Below, in pieces: positions 48,287 through 60,400 of a stretch of DNA of 64,000 bases (its first letter is position 1; every line of letters starts with the position of its first letter). Made by a program: the position numbers and the translations under genes. Below the pieces are notes generated by a model, which was not told the origin of the DNA, did no database searches, and saw nothing but the letters and a program-made list of their open reading frames with translations. This stretch comes from Aliagarivorans marinus DSM 23064 (lineage in GTDB: Bacteria; Pseudomonadota; Gammaproteobacteria; Enterobacterales; Celerinatantimonadaceae): assembly GCF_000429485.1 (NCBI RefSeq), contig NZ_KE386907.1, positions 1 through 64,000 of the forward strand, written 5' to 3'.

Positions 48287-49290
48287 AAAGATTAACGATT
48301 AAGACGCTTTTATTAGTTATCGGTGGTGCAGCCGCTTTAGCAGCTGCCTATCACCTACTTTCCCGACCGCCCCTTCTTGAGCGGGTAATGGTCGAGTATC
48401 AACAGCGCCTAAGCCGGGTACTCGAAACACCCGAACCCGAGCGACCAACCAAGCAACATTTCCCTATAATCGAGTGGAAACAGTACCTGCGGCCCGAACC
48501 TAGCATCCAAATCAGCTTTTTAGATAGCTTCGAGCTCAGCGCCTGTGGCTTAAACGATGCGGTCATCAAAGCAAATTCACCGCTTGGCAAAACCACCCAC
48601 GGTGTGACCACACTGGTGCAACACCTGGAGATCGGCAACGGGCTGTTCTATTGCCTGCAGCAAGCCGATCTTTCCAGTGACGTTAAGGCGTTACTTGAGC
48701 CCGCTTCTATCGCCAAAACTCAAGCCATACCGTTGTATTGGAATAATTACTTAGCGCAAGAGCCGACGCTCAGGAACCTGTGGCTAAGCGCAACGCCGCC
48801 GAGCACTGACACTTCGGAGTCATATCAGCAGCTTGCAGCTACTCTAAGCGCGCATTTGGCTCTGTTAGAAGAGAGTACCGTTGAGCACCGTGAACCTGAT
48901 AAGGCGCGCTGGCTAGCGCACAACAAACGCCTCGAGCAAGCTCCAAGTATTGCCGGCCTAATCGAAGAACTGGACTTAGCAAGTGAGTGGCTGGCGCTAA
49001 ACGCCGAAATTGTCGCGGACTATCACCCATTCTGTGCGGACAATGCCCAAGCGGGTAAACGGGAGATACTCTCAAACGTGCTGCACAACTACTATATGGC
49101 CCACGTGCAGCCCTATCTGGCAGAGCTAGACCACTCAGCATTGTTGCTGCTAGAGGTGCTCCCCCATTATTACCCCGACGAATGGGGCCTCACCGCTGTC
49201 TTAAGCGGAGCACGGGCACACTTTCACCGGGCGACCAAAGCCCACGTAAATGCCTGGCAACCTATACTCGATGGGTGCCAAGGCTTGTAG
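48283..49290 (+). CDS. DUF3080 family protein
   Basis: A 335-aa protein with an N-terminal membrane anchor or signal (LLLVIGGAAALAAAYHLLS) and no lipobox, followed by VEYQQRLSRVL, LDSFELSACGLNDAV and NSPLGKT, features of DUF3080 proteins of Shewanella and relatives. Function unknown, probably periplasmic. Translationally coupled to norM by a four-base overlap. Confidence 0.75.
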   Translation: MKRLTIKTLLLVIGGAAALAAAYHLLSRPPLLERVMVEYQQRLSRVLETPEPERPTKQHFPIIEWKQYLRPEPSIQISFLDSFELSACGLNDAVIKANSPLGKTTHGVTTLVQHLEIGNGLFYCLQQADLSSDVKALLEPASIAKTQAIPLYWNNYLAQEPTLRNLWLSATPPSTDTSESYQQLAATLSAHLALLEESTVEHREPDKARWLAHNKRLEQAPSIAGLIEELDLASEWLALNAEIVADYHPFCADNAQAGKREILSNVLHNYYMAHVQPYLAELDHSALLLLEVLPHYYPDEWGLTAVLSGARAHFHRATKAHVNAWQPILDGCQGL

Positions 49291-49392
49291 TTGTTATGGT
49301 TTTAAATTAGAGAATCTGAGTGACAAACCGCACATTCTTTTGCCGATGCGCGTACAAAATCATCAAACAAACAACAGCCTGCCAAAATCTTC

Positions 49393-49421
49393 TTGCACGC
49401 CTTACGGCTTATAGATAGTAT
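49393..49421 (+). promoter_or_regulatory. Promoter of the tRNA-Val pair
   Basis: TTGCAC (49393-49398), 17-base spacer, TAGTAT (49416-49421), followed by a GC-rich stretch (CCCAGCG) of the kind seen in stable-RNA promoters. The first tRNA begins 17 bases later. Confidence 0.5.
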
Positions 49422-49437
49422 TCCCAGCGTCTTCAGT

Positions 49438-49514
49438 ACGACCGTAGCTCAGCTGGTTAGAGCACCACCTTGACATGGTGGGGGTCGGTGGTTCGAGTCC
49501 ACTCGGTCGTACCA
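49438..49514 (+). tRNA. tRNA-Val (GAC)
   Basis: 77 nt with acceptor ACGACCG/CGGTCGT, D arm GCTC/GAGC, anticodon loop TTGACAT with GAC, T arm with TTCGAGT, and encoded CCA. The first pair is A-T rather than G-C. Confidence 0.95.
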
Positions 49515-49530
49515 AACATTTCTAATGTAT

Positions 49531-49607
49531 ATCCGCGTAGCTCAGTTGGTTAGAGCACTACCTTGACATGGTAGGGGTCGGTAGTTCAAATCTACTCGCG
49601 GATACCA
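49531..49607 (+). tRNA. tRNA-Val (GAC), second copy
   Basis: 77 nt with acceptor ATCCGCG/CGCGGAT, anticodon GAC, T loop TTCAAAT, encoded CCA. It lies 16 bases after the first copy, and the two acceptor stems differ although the anticodon is the same. Confidence 0.95.
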
Positions 49608-49676
49608 CTTTTCTCTTTGATAAAACCTGTTTTAAGCGCAGCCCTTCTCCGGCAAGCGATTACCTCATAGACTGAC

Positions 49677-51401
49677 TTAACCTTCTAACATACCCAATAC
49701 TTCCTTGCGATTAGTAGACTCGCTAATCAGGCCTTTAGAGCCCGTTTCATAGGGTATCGATAGCTCTCGTAAGAACGCGTGCCGTGCTTTAGTGCATTCT
49801 TTGCGACTCACCCTGATACTTTCTAACCACTTTATCATTGATTTGGGTAAGAGCGCCTTCAACGAAGAATATTTCTCTAACAAATTTGGCGTATCGAGAT
49901 TGCTTTCGAAGTTCGCATTAAGCTTTAGCAGTTTGATTTCAGTCGACTCGAAAAACCGCTCTACTAACAGGTCGCAATCCGTTAACACCTTAGAAGGGTC
50001 GGATTCGATAGCACCATGTAACTGATCAAGCTTTCTACTGACCAGAAAGAAACGCTGGAAATCCTCTTTACTAACGTCAACCAGCAATCTTACTTTTTCG
50101 CTGTGCTTTGCGAGTTCTTTTTTCGCAACTAATATGTCGCGCAGATTAGAAAACAACCAACGTTCATGTGCGACGACAGACAAGTAAAGCGCTATCGCTT
50201 GTAGTTTAGACTCGAGATTGTATAGCGCATCCACTTGATTAGAGACGGCCAGCATCAGGTATTCTGCAGTCTCTTCAACCATTTGTTGCTCATAGAAAAA
50301 GCAAGACATGTATAAGTCAAAGACACAATCGACCTTTTGATTTTCAGTATCTATTTGTCTTAGCCTAAAGCTACACTTTGCTCTTATCTCAAGCAGCTCG
50401 CTCTGTAGGTGCTTTTTGAAGGCTACTGACCTCGATAGGCGACTGTACATCAAAAATAGATCCAAATAACGGCTAACTAACTCTACCCATTTGTCATCTC
50501 TGAGAGGCAAATAACGAGACAGTATTCTGCCTGCCTCGAAGAAGACTGTTTGATCGTTCTCCAGCGCTGCGAGTTTAGCCAATCTAATGGCTCGCGTTGA
50601 GCTTGAGGGCGACAGAATTAACGCTTGTTGGGACATTCTTAACGCACGTTCGCTAAATCCCTGCTCTTCAAGATAGGTTGATAGCAAATCATAAAATGGA
50701 ACATATCGAGGCTGTCGTTCAATCGCTCTTTGTAGAGTTGCTACCGATTTAGAGCGATGGTTGTTGCGCCAATGTAGCTTGGCTTCGGCCATGTCTCGTC
50801 TGGGACTATTTCGACTGTCACTTTTCAGTGATATCCATTCGTCCAGATCTTCCCAATGGCCTCTGTCCTCTAAAAGCTTGAGATAAAATGACTCTACCTT
50901 GCTATTATCACCCCGTAACAGCTGTGCCTTTAGATAAGACAGGCATTTACTTGCCTGCCCGCGGTCAAGTAAATCGTACGCAGGTTTCAGCCTCTTCACG
51001 CTTAACTGAATGAAGTCAATTTTCTTGCGAATATCCTCTCCACGGACGGGCTTGGTAATGAAACTGTCGAAATCATCTGAGAATACGGATAGCACCACAT
51101 CGCTACTGTTATCCCCAGATATCATAATCACACCGCATTCACGTTTAATTAGACCATCTATCCGCAGCTGTCTGACCAACTCGCCGCCGTGAACGCCATC
51201 GTTCAGGTGGTAGTCCAACAAAATGATGTCGTAACGTTTATGCCGACATTTGCTGACCGCAGTTTCATCATCACACGCGGTATCCGCTTTAGTTATACCA
51301 AGCTTTTTAAGTTCGACGACCAGTAGCTGAGCTGCAACTCGGCTATCATCAATAACCAAAACATCAAGTGCAGCTCGGCTGTCTGTGTTTTGTTTCGCCA
51401 C
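49677..51401 (-). CDS. Response regulator with TPR-like repeats
   Basis: A 574-aa protein. An N-terminal receiver domain (about 12-135) has VLVIDDSRVAAQLL, the phospho-acceptor Asp in IILLDYHLND and the conserved Lys in FITKPVRGED. The rest is helical, with TPR-like repeats around 145-300 (YVPFYDLLSTYLEEQGFSER and similar) and no DNA-binding or enzymatic domain, so it probably acts through protein contacts. It starts at GTG 51401, with AGGAGG overlapping the stop of the giant gene just upstream, so the two are coupled. No kinase gene is visible. Confidence 0.85.
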   Translation of the reverse strand: MAKQNTDSRAALDVLVIDDSRVAAQLLVVELKKLGITKADTACDDETAVSKCRHKRYDIILLDYHLNDGVHGGELVRQLRIDGLIKRECGVIMISGDNSSDVVLSVFSDDFDSFITKPVRGEDIRKKIDFIQLSVKRLKPAYDLLDRGQASKCLSYLKAQLLRGDNSKVESFYLKLLEDRGHWEDLDEWISLKSDSRNSPRRDMAEAKLHWRNNHRSKSVATLQRAIERQPRYVPFYDLLSTYLEEQGFSERALRMSQQALILSPSSSTRAIRLAKLAALENDQTVFFEAGRILSRYLPLRDDKWVELVSRYLDLFLMYSRLSRSVAFKKHLQSELLEIRAKCSFRLRQIDTENQKVDCVFDLYMSCFFYEQQMVEETAEYLMLAVSNQVDALYNLESKLQAIALYLSVVAHERWLFSNLRDILVAKKELAKHSEKVRLLVDVSKEDFQRFFLVSRKLDQLHGAIESDPSKVLTDCDLLVERFFESTEIKLLKLNANFESNLDTPNLLEKYSSLKALLPKSMIKWLESIRVSRKECTKARHAFLRELSIPYETGSKGLISESTNRKEVLGMLEG

Positions 51402-51409
51402 CTGGCCTC

Positions 51410-54400
51410 CTATACGTTTTCGTCGTAGTGGTGAGTATCTTGCGATCCTCCTGCACCACCACCTTGGTCAAAGCTGGACGAGTCATCCATCACATCGACT
51501 CCCTCATCTGACTGCTCAGCAGAGGTCCAATCGCCACCACTGGCACCTTCACCTTCAGCAAATGGGTCGTTGCCAGAACCCGCCCCCTGTTGTGACGACA
51601 TCTCATGGTCTTCAGACACATCAATATTGATGCTAAAGTTGGCCCCTTCCACTGGATCATCATTGCTATCCAAGCCCGCAAACTCGACGGTTAGCTCACC
51701 CTCGTAATCATCAGCAAGGTTCACAGATACAGGTTGTGACAAGTCACCACTGACCATGTAGCCACCATCGGTCTCAATGGCACCAGATACTTGAGTACCT
51801 TCAGGAAAACCGGTGATTTCAACAGACTCAACACCATCTGCTCCCCCTACATCACCAGGAATGCTTAGGTTAAAGTCACCGCCTGGAGCAACCTCCATAT
51901 CGAAGCTTTCCTCGTCAGACGCATCAACCTCTCCCCCACCTGCTTCGGCGTTATCGTCGGACGCCGCCTCTGGGCTTGCGGAAGACTCTGGTGCTGCTTC
52001 AGCTTCAGGCATATCAACACTAAGATTCACGGTTGCTGGCTGTGCCCCATCAACACTCACTTCTAGCGGCAAATCACCACTAAAGCCTTCATCCGGCCAG
52101 AAGCTCCATGCCTGTTCACCATCTTCGATCAACGCGCCTTCATCCCCGAGATAGTCAACCTCCAATGAGCTAACATCCCCCTCGATGTTCATCTCATCAA
52201 GTAGTTGGTCTTGGGTAAAGTTAACTGCACCATCTTCATCCGGAGTAAGCGGTTCAGACAACTCATCTACGTTGATGTTAAAGTGGCTGCGCACCGATTC
52301 TTGGCCGTCGGTAGCGACAAAGCCAACCTGCGCCTCACCGGTGAAGCCTTCTGCTGGGGTATAGCTGTATACGCCCTCGTTGTCTTGCTCCAGCGTGCCT
52401 TGGCCAGATATCAACTGGATCGATTCCAGACTTAGGTGATCTCCATCAAGGTCAGTTACTGTGGAAAGCACCTGCTCTTCGGTGAAACTCAGCGTCTCAC
52501 CCTCAGCTATTCGGGATGAGGCAATACCTTCTACCTGTGGCGCTTGATTGTCACCGCCTTCTCCCGGAGGAACCACGCCAATAGCCGCTTGTTCATCAAT
52601 TAGCTCTCCATCACGATTGATAACATAGGCAAAATCGAGCGTGCCGGTGAAGTCATCAGCTGGAGTGAAGCTCCACGTTCCATCGCCGTTATCAATCAGG
52701 CTACCCTGCGAGTCGTCAATCAGGTGGACAAACTGTACCTCATCACCCGGTTGTGCTTCAGTATGCTCAGCCATTTCTAACAGCGCCTCAGTGGTCAAAA
52801 GCATGGTTTCGCCCTGCTCCACAGTGACATCTGCATAAGCTTCGCTTGGCTCAGTGAGAGCGCTGGAGCCTTCATCACCATAATCAACGGTGGTCGCAGT
52901 TACGGTGATAAAGAAGTTACCGCTAAAGTCCTCAGGAGGGGTTAGTTGTAGATCATCTATATTCCAATCATCGATATCTATGTACTGTCCTTCGTAAGTA
53001 ATTTCGATGGTGTTGACGCCATCACTCACCACGAAGCCGACAGGGAAACCGGTCATGACCAGGTTGCTCAGAACTTCTGAATCGTCCAACAGGTCAACAT
53101 TCAAGCCCAAGTGGCCAGTTGTATCTTCAGAGAATACCAGTGGCCCCTCATGGTCGGTGGTAATAACGGCACCATCGGCAACCGGTCGCACATAAACGGG
53201 GATGTCGAGAGTCGTTTCTTCTTCACCATCTGACACAACAACTTGCAGCCCAGAAGTACCGGCAAAATCGTCAGTTGGAGTGAAAGTCCAGGTTCCATCA
53301 CCGTTATCGGTGAGATCTCCCCCGTCCTCACCTTCTGTTGTAATCACGCGCGAAACAATGAGATTTTCGGTGTCGATATCACCGAACAAGTCCAGCATGT
53401 CTTCAGCGTTGAAGGTAAACGCACCATCTTCCGACGTGGTCATATGAGCATTACCATCGGTAAACGGTGCGTCATTGACGGGTATAACGTCTACGTTCAG
53501 GGAGCCATCTACAGTCTCTGTTCCATCAGTAAGCTGATAGGCCAACTCGATCATGCCGTTAAAATCTTGTGGCGCGACCAAATGATACATGCCATCTGGC
53601 TGCATAGTCACGGTGGCATTCGCAGGCTGACGGATCGACAGGTTGGTTAGGCTTAAGTCATCGCCATCCAAGTCTTCTGATTGACCCACTATAAAGGCTG
53701 GGTCGATGACCAGTAGCTGATCTTCTTCGCCCTCCATACTGATGGTCGGCGCTGTTGGTAAGTCGTTAACAGGTGTAACTTCCAGATCCAGCTCTGTAGC
53801 AACAACATTTTCACCATCGCTAACATCGTAGGTGAAAGCGATATCGCCATTAAAGTTCTCACTAGGAGTAATGGTGAAACTACCGTCTTCGTTTCGCACT
53901 ACTTCGGCATTCGGATCGCTGGTTTGCAAATTAAGTGCGGTAAGATCATCGCCCTCGACATCTGTGGCGTTGGCCAGCAAGTCGTCTTGAGTAAGCGTGA
54001 TACTTCCATCTTCTGCAACGGTTGCGCTAACCGGCCGCGCTACAGGCGCATCGTTTACTGCCTCGACTGTTATGTTAGCGTTAGTATTGGCAATCGCCCC
54101 CTCTTCATCGATAACCGTGACATCGAGTGAAATATCACCATTCCAGTCCGGATTTGGAGCGAAACTAAACGTTCCATCGCCATTATCAGTTAAGAAGCCG
54201 TCATCGCCGCTGTAACTAACATCCTGAAGGCTAACTTCTCCTTCGATGTCACTGCTGTTAGCGAGTAGCTGCTCTTCACTTAAGGTAATAACGCCATCTT
54301 CCTGCATGGTGTAGGCAGTAGTACCAGCTACCGGCGGATCGTTGACCGCTATCACTTCAATGGCTGCGTTGGTATTCGCTGTTGCTCCATCTTCGTCTAC

Positions 54401-57400
54401 AACAGTCACCGCTAAGCTAACATCGCCATTGAAGTTCTCATTCGGTGCAAAGCTGTAAGTGCCGTCTCCGTTATCAGTGAGGATACCGTCTGCACCTGAG
54501 TAGCTCACATCCTGTACTGCAACATCACCTTCCACATCGCTGGAGTTAGCTAACAGCTGCTCCTCGCTAAAGGTCAGTACGTTGTCTTCATCCACTTGAT
54601 AGCTGGTCGAACCGGCTACCGGTGGATCGTTGACCTCGGTGACAGTCACATCGATGGACGCGTCGACGGTGTCGGTGCCATCAGAGACTGAGAAGCTCAG
54701 CTCCACCTCACCGCTGAAGTTCTCGTTTGGTGAGAAGGTATAAGAGCCATCACCGTTATCGGTGAATACACCGTCTGCGCCGCTATAAGACACGTCGGCA
54801 ACAGACAGATCATCACCGTCAATATCCGAAGCACCCGCTAGCAGCTGCTCATCGGTAAAGGTCAGACTGCCATCTTCTTCGATGGTGTAGGCCTTATCCT
54901 CGGCACTTGGCAGGTCGTTGACTGGGTTAACGGTCAGGTCGGCACTGGCTACGACAGTGTCAGTGCCATCACTAATATCGAAACTCAGGTCGATATCGCC
55001 ATTGAAGTCGGCATCTGGAGTGATGGTAAATGAGCCATCGTCGTTTTCGACCACAGTGGCGTTATCACCCGCACTGAGATTAGACGCGGTAAGCGCATCG
55101 CCCTCTATATCTGAGGCTTGTGACAGGAGCTGCTCTTGGCTAAGAGTAATCGCGCCATCTTCATCCACACTGTAGGCCAAATCACCTGATACTGGCGCGT
55201 CATTGGCTGCGATAACCTCGATACCGGCGGTAGTCTCTGCTGTGGCACCATCTTCATCAACAACTACGACATCCAGTGACACATCGCCGTTGAAGTTCTC
55301 GTTCGGTGCAAAGCTGTAGCTGCCATCACCATTGTCGGTGAGGATACCGTCAGTGCCGGAGTAGCTGACATCTTGGACAACTACATCGCCTTCGACATCG
55401 CTGGAATTCGCCAGCAGCTGCTCTTCTGAGAAGGTCAGAACGTTGTCTTCATCCACTTGGTAGCTGGTTGAACCGGCTACCGGTGGATCGTTAACCTCAG
55501 TCACGATGACATCAATGGACGCATCTACTGTGTCGGTGCCATCACTTACTGAGAAGCTCAGCTCCACGTCGCCACTGAAGTTCTCGTTCGGGCTAAAGGT
55601 ATAAGAGCCATCACCGTTATCGGTGAAGACACCGTCTGCGCCGCTGTAGGACACGTCCGCAACAGACAGATCATCCCCGTCGATATCCGACGCACCGGCC
55701 AGTAACTGCTCATCGGTAAAGGTCAGGCTGCCATCTTCTTCAATGGTGTAGGCCTTATCCTCGGCACTTGGCAGGTCGTTGACGGGGTTAACCGTCAGGT
55801 CTGCACTGGCTACGATGGTATCGGTGCCGTCTGAGATATCGAAGCTTAGGTCGATGTCGCCATGAAAGTCAGCATCCGGAGTGATGGTAAATGAACCATC
55901 ATCGTTTTCTGTAACAGTGGCGTTATCGCCAGCGCTGAGATTGCTCGCGGTAAGCGCGTCGCCCTCCACATCACTGGCTTGAGACAGAAGCTGTTCTTGG
56001 CTGAGGGTAATCGCACCGTCTTCATCAACGCTATAGGCCAAATCACCTGAGACCGGCGCGTCATTAATTGGCAGTACATCAACGTTAATCACAGTATCAA
56101 CCGTGGCACCATCCTCATCCTGGATGGTCACATTCAGTTGAACTTCTCCGTTAAAGTTTTCGTTCGGTGCGAAGCTACACGTGCCATCGCCATTGACTGA
56201 GAACACACCATCAGGGCCGTCGTAGCTGATACCTACCAGCTCAACATCCCCTTCGATATCTGAGGCATTACCCAGTACCTGAGACTCACTAAAGGTCAGG
56301 ACGCTGTCTTCATCAATACTGTAGGAGGTGGGTCCCGCAATCGGTGGGTCATTGACTTCAATGACTTCTATACCCGCTGTGGTATCTGCAGTAGCGCCAT
56401 CTTCATCAACAATAGTCACATCCAGGCTGATATCGCCTGAGAAGTTTTCGTTCGGGGTAAAGGTGTAGGAGCCATCGCCATTATCCGCGAATACGCCGTC
56501 TGTGCCCGAGTAAGACACATCTTCTACCGCTACATCCCCTTCTATATCGGAGCTATTCGCCAACAACTGCTCATCACTGATGGTGATGGAGTTATCTTCA
56601 TTGACCTGATAGCTGGTTGAACCCGCCACCGGTGGATCGTTTACTTCAGTCACGGTCACATCGATGGAGGCATCAACAGTATCAGTGCCATCGGAGACTG
56701 AGAAGCTCAGCTCGACATCACCGCTGAAGTTCTCATTCGGACTAAAGGTGTAAGAGCCATCGCCGTTATCGGTGAATACGCCATCCGCGCCTGAGTAGGA
56801 CACGTCTGCAACAGACAGATCATCCCCGTCGATATCGGAGGCACCGGCAAGCAACTGCTCATCGGTAAAGGTCAGGCTGCCATCTTCTTCAATGGTGTAA
56901 GCCTTATCTTCAGCGCTTGGCAGGTCGTTAACCGGGTTAACGGTTAGGTCGGCGCTGGCTACGATGCTGTCAGTGCCGTCTGAGATATCGAAACTTAAGT
57001 CGATATCACCATTGAAGTCAGCATCTGGGGTGATGGTGAATGAGCCATCGTCATTCTCTGTAACGCTAGCGTTATCACCGGCGCTCAGGTTAGAGGCTGT
57101 AAGTGCATCGCCTTCTACGTCACTGGCTTGTGACAGGAGCTGTTCTTGGCTCAGGGTAATCGCACCATCTTCATCAACGCTGTAGGCCAAATCACCCGAT
57201 ACTGGCGCATCATTGACTGCAATGACTTCAATACCTGCAGTGGTTTCAGCTGTTGCACCGTCTTCATCAACTACGGTCACATCAAGGCTAACATCGCCGT
57301 TGAAGTTCTCGTTCGGTGCAAAGCTGTAGCTGCCATCACCATTGTCGGTAAGGATACCGTCGGTGCCTGAGTAGCTGACGTCTTGGACGGCGACATCCCC

Positions 57401-60400
57401 TTCGACATCGCTGGAGTTCGCCAGCAGCTGCTCTTCTGAGAAGGTCAGAACGTTGTCTTCATCCACTTGGTAGCTGGTTGAACCCGCCACCGGTGGATCG
57501 TTAACCTCAGTCACGGTCACATCGATGGACGCATCTACTGTGTCGGTGCCGTCACTTACTGAGAAGCTCAGCTCTACCTCACCACTGAAGTTTTCGTTTG
57601 GACTAAAGGTATATGAACCGTCACCGTTATCGGTGAATACGCCATCGGCGCCGCTATAAGACACGTCGGCTACCGACAGATCATCCCCGTCGATATCAGA
57701 AGCACCGGCCAGTAACTGCTCATCGGTAAAGGTCAGGCTGCCATCTTCTTCAACGGTGTAGGCCTTATCCTCTGCGCTTGGCAGGTCGTTCACCGGATTA
57801 ACAGTTAGGTCTGCGGTGGCGACGATGCTGTCCGTGCCATCTGAGATATCGAAGCTCAGGTCGATATCGCCGTTAAAGTCGGCGTCTGGGGTAATAGTGA
57901 AGCTACCATCATCATTTTCAGTGACGGTGGTATTATCACCCGCGCTTAGGTTAGAAGCTGTAAGTGCATCGCCCTCGACATCTGATGCCTGGCTTAGCAA
58001 CTGCTCCTGACTTAGCGTAATCGCGCCATCTTCAGAGACACTGTAAGCCAAGTCGCCTGAGACCGGCGCATCATTAATTGGCAGTACATCAACGTTAATC
58101 ACCGTATCAACCGTGGCACCATCCTCATCCTGGATGGTCACATTCAGTTGCACTTCGCCATTAAAGTTTTCGTTCGGCGCAAAACTACAAGTACCATCGC
58201 CATTGACTGAGAACACCCCATCGGGGCCGTCATAGCTGATACCTACCAGCTCTACGTCACCTTCAATATCCGAGGCATTACCCAGCACCTGAGACTCACT
58301 AAAGGTCAGAACGCTGTCTTCATCGATGGTGTATGAGGTTGGCCCCGCAATCGGTGGGTCATTCACTTCAATGACCTCGATACCCGCTGTGGTATCAGCG
58401 GTAGCGCCAGCTTCATCAACAATGGTTACATCCAGGCTGATATCACCTGAGAAGTTTTCATTCGGGGTGAAGGTATAGGAACCATCGCCATTATCGGCGA
58501 ATACCCCTTCAGTGCCTGAGTAAGACACATCATGGACTGCTACATCCCCTTCGATATCGGAACTGTTCGCTAGCAGCTGCTCGTCACTGATGGTGATGGA
58601 GTTATCTTCATTGACTTGATAGCTGGTTGAACCGGCTACCGGTGGATCATTAACCTCAGTCACGGTCATATCGATGGAGGCATCTACTGTGTCTGTGCCA
58701 TCAGAGACTGAGAAACTAAGCTCTACCTCACCACTGAAGTTCTCATTCGGGCTAAAGGTATAAGAGCCATCACCGTTATCGGTGAATACACCGTCTGCAC
58801 CACTGTAGGACACGTCCGCAACAGACAGCTCATCCCCGTCGATATCGGAAGCACCGGCCAGTAACTGCTCATCGGTAAAGGTCAGGCTGCCATCTTCTTC
58901 AACAGTGTAAGCCTTGTCATCAGCGCTTGGCAGGTCGTTAACCGGGTTAACGGTTAGGTCGGCACTAGCAACAACGGTATCTGTGCCATCACTGATATCG
59001 AAGCTCAGGTCGATATCGCCATTGAAATCGGCATCCGGAGTGATGGTGAAGCTACCGTCATCATTTTCAGTAACGCTGGCGTTATCGCCGGCGCTTAAGT
59101 TGCTCGCTGTAAGTGCATCACCTTCCACGTCACTGGCTTGTGACAGAAGCTGTTCTTGGCTCAGGGTAATCGCACCGTCTTCATCGACGCTGTAGGCCAA
59201 ATCACCCGAAACTGGTGCATCATTGACTGCGATGACTTCGATACCGGCGGTGGTCTCTGCAGTTGCACCGTCTTCATCAACCACGGTCACTTCCAGTGAC
59301 ACATCGCCGTTGAAGTTCTCATTCGGTGCAAAGCTGTAGCTACCGTCACCGTTATCGGTGAGGATACCGTCAGTGCCGGAGTAGCTGACATCCTGGACGG
59401 CTACATCCCCTTCGACATCGCTGGAGTTCGCCAGAAGCTGCTCTTCGGAGAAGACCAGAACGTTATCTTCATCCACTTGATAGCTGGTGCTGCCCGCTAC
59501 CGGTGGATCGTTAACCTCGGTCACAGTCACATCGATGGAGGCATCAACAGTATCTGTACCATCAGAGACTGAGAAACTTAGCTCGATCTCACCACTGAAG
59601 TTTTCGTTCGGGCTAAAGGTGTAGCTACCATCGCCATTGTCAGCGAATACACCGTCTGCACCACTGTAGGACACATCGGCAACAGACAGATCATCACCGT
59701 CGATATCGGAAGCACCCGCCAGTAACTGCTCATCAGTAAAGGTCAGGCTGCCGTCTTCTTCGATGATGTAAGCCTTATCCTCTGCGCTTGGTAGGTCGTT
59801 AACCGGGTTAACCGTTAGGTCTGCGCTGGCTACGATGCTGTCGGTACCGTCTGAGATATCGAAGCTTAGGTCGATATCGCCATTGAAATCAGCATCTGGG
59901 GTGATGGTGAAGCTACCATCATCGTTTTCAGTGACGGTGGCATTGTCACCGGCTCTCAGGTTAGAGGCTGTAAGTGCATCACCTTCCACGTCACTGGCTT
60001 GTGACAGGAGCTGTTCTTGGCTCAGCGTAATCGCACCGTCTTCATCTACGCTGTAGGCCAAATCACCCGAAACCGGTGCATCATTGACTGCGATGACTTC
60101 GATACCGGCGGTGGTCTCTGCAGTTGCACCGTCTTCATCAACCACGGTCACTTCCAGTGACACATCGCCGTTGAAGTTCTCGTTAGGTGCGAAGCTATAG
60201 CTGCCATCACCGTTATCGGTGAGGATACCGTCGGTGCCGGAATAGCTAACTTCCTGAACGGCGACATCGCCTTCGACATCCGAACTATTGGCTAACAGCT
60301 GTTCTTCTGAGAAGGTCAGTACGTTGTCTTCATCCACTTGATAGCTGGTTGAACCGGCTACCGGTGGATCGTTCACCTCGGTGACAGTCACGTCGATGGA

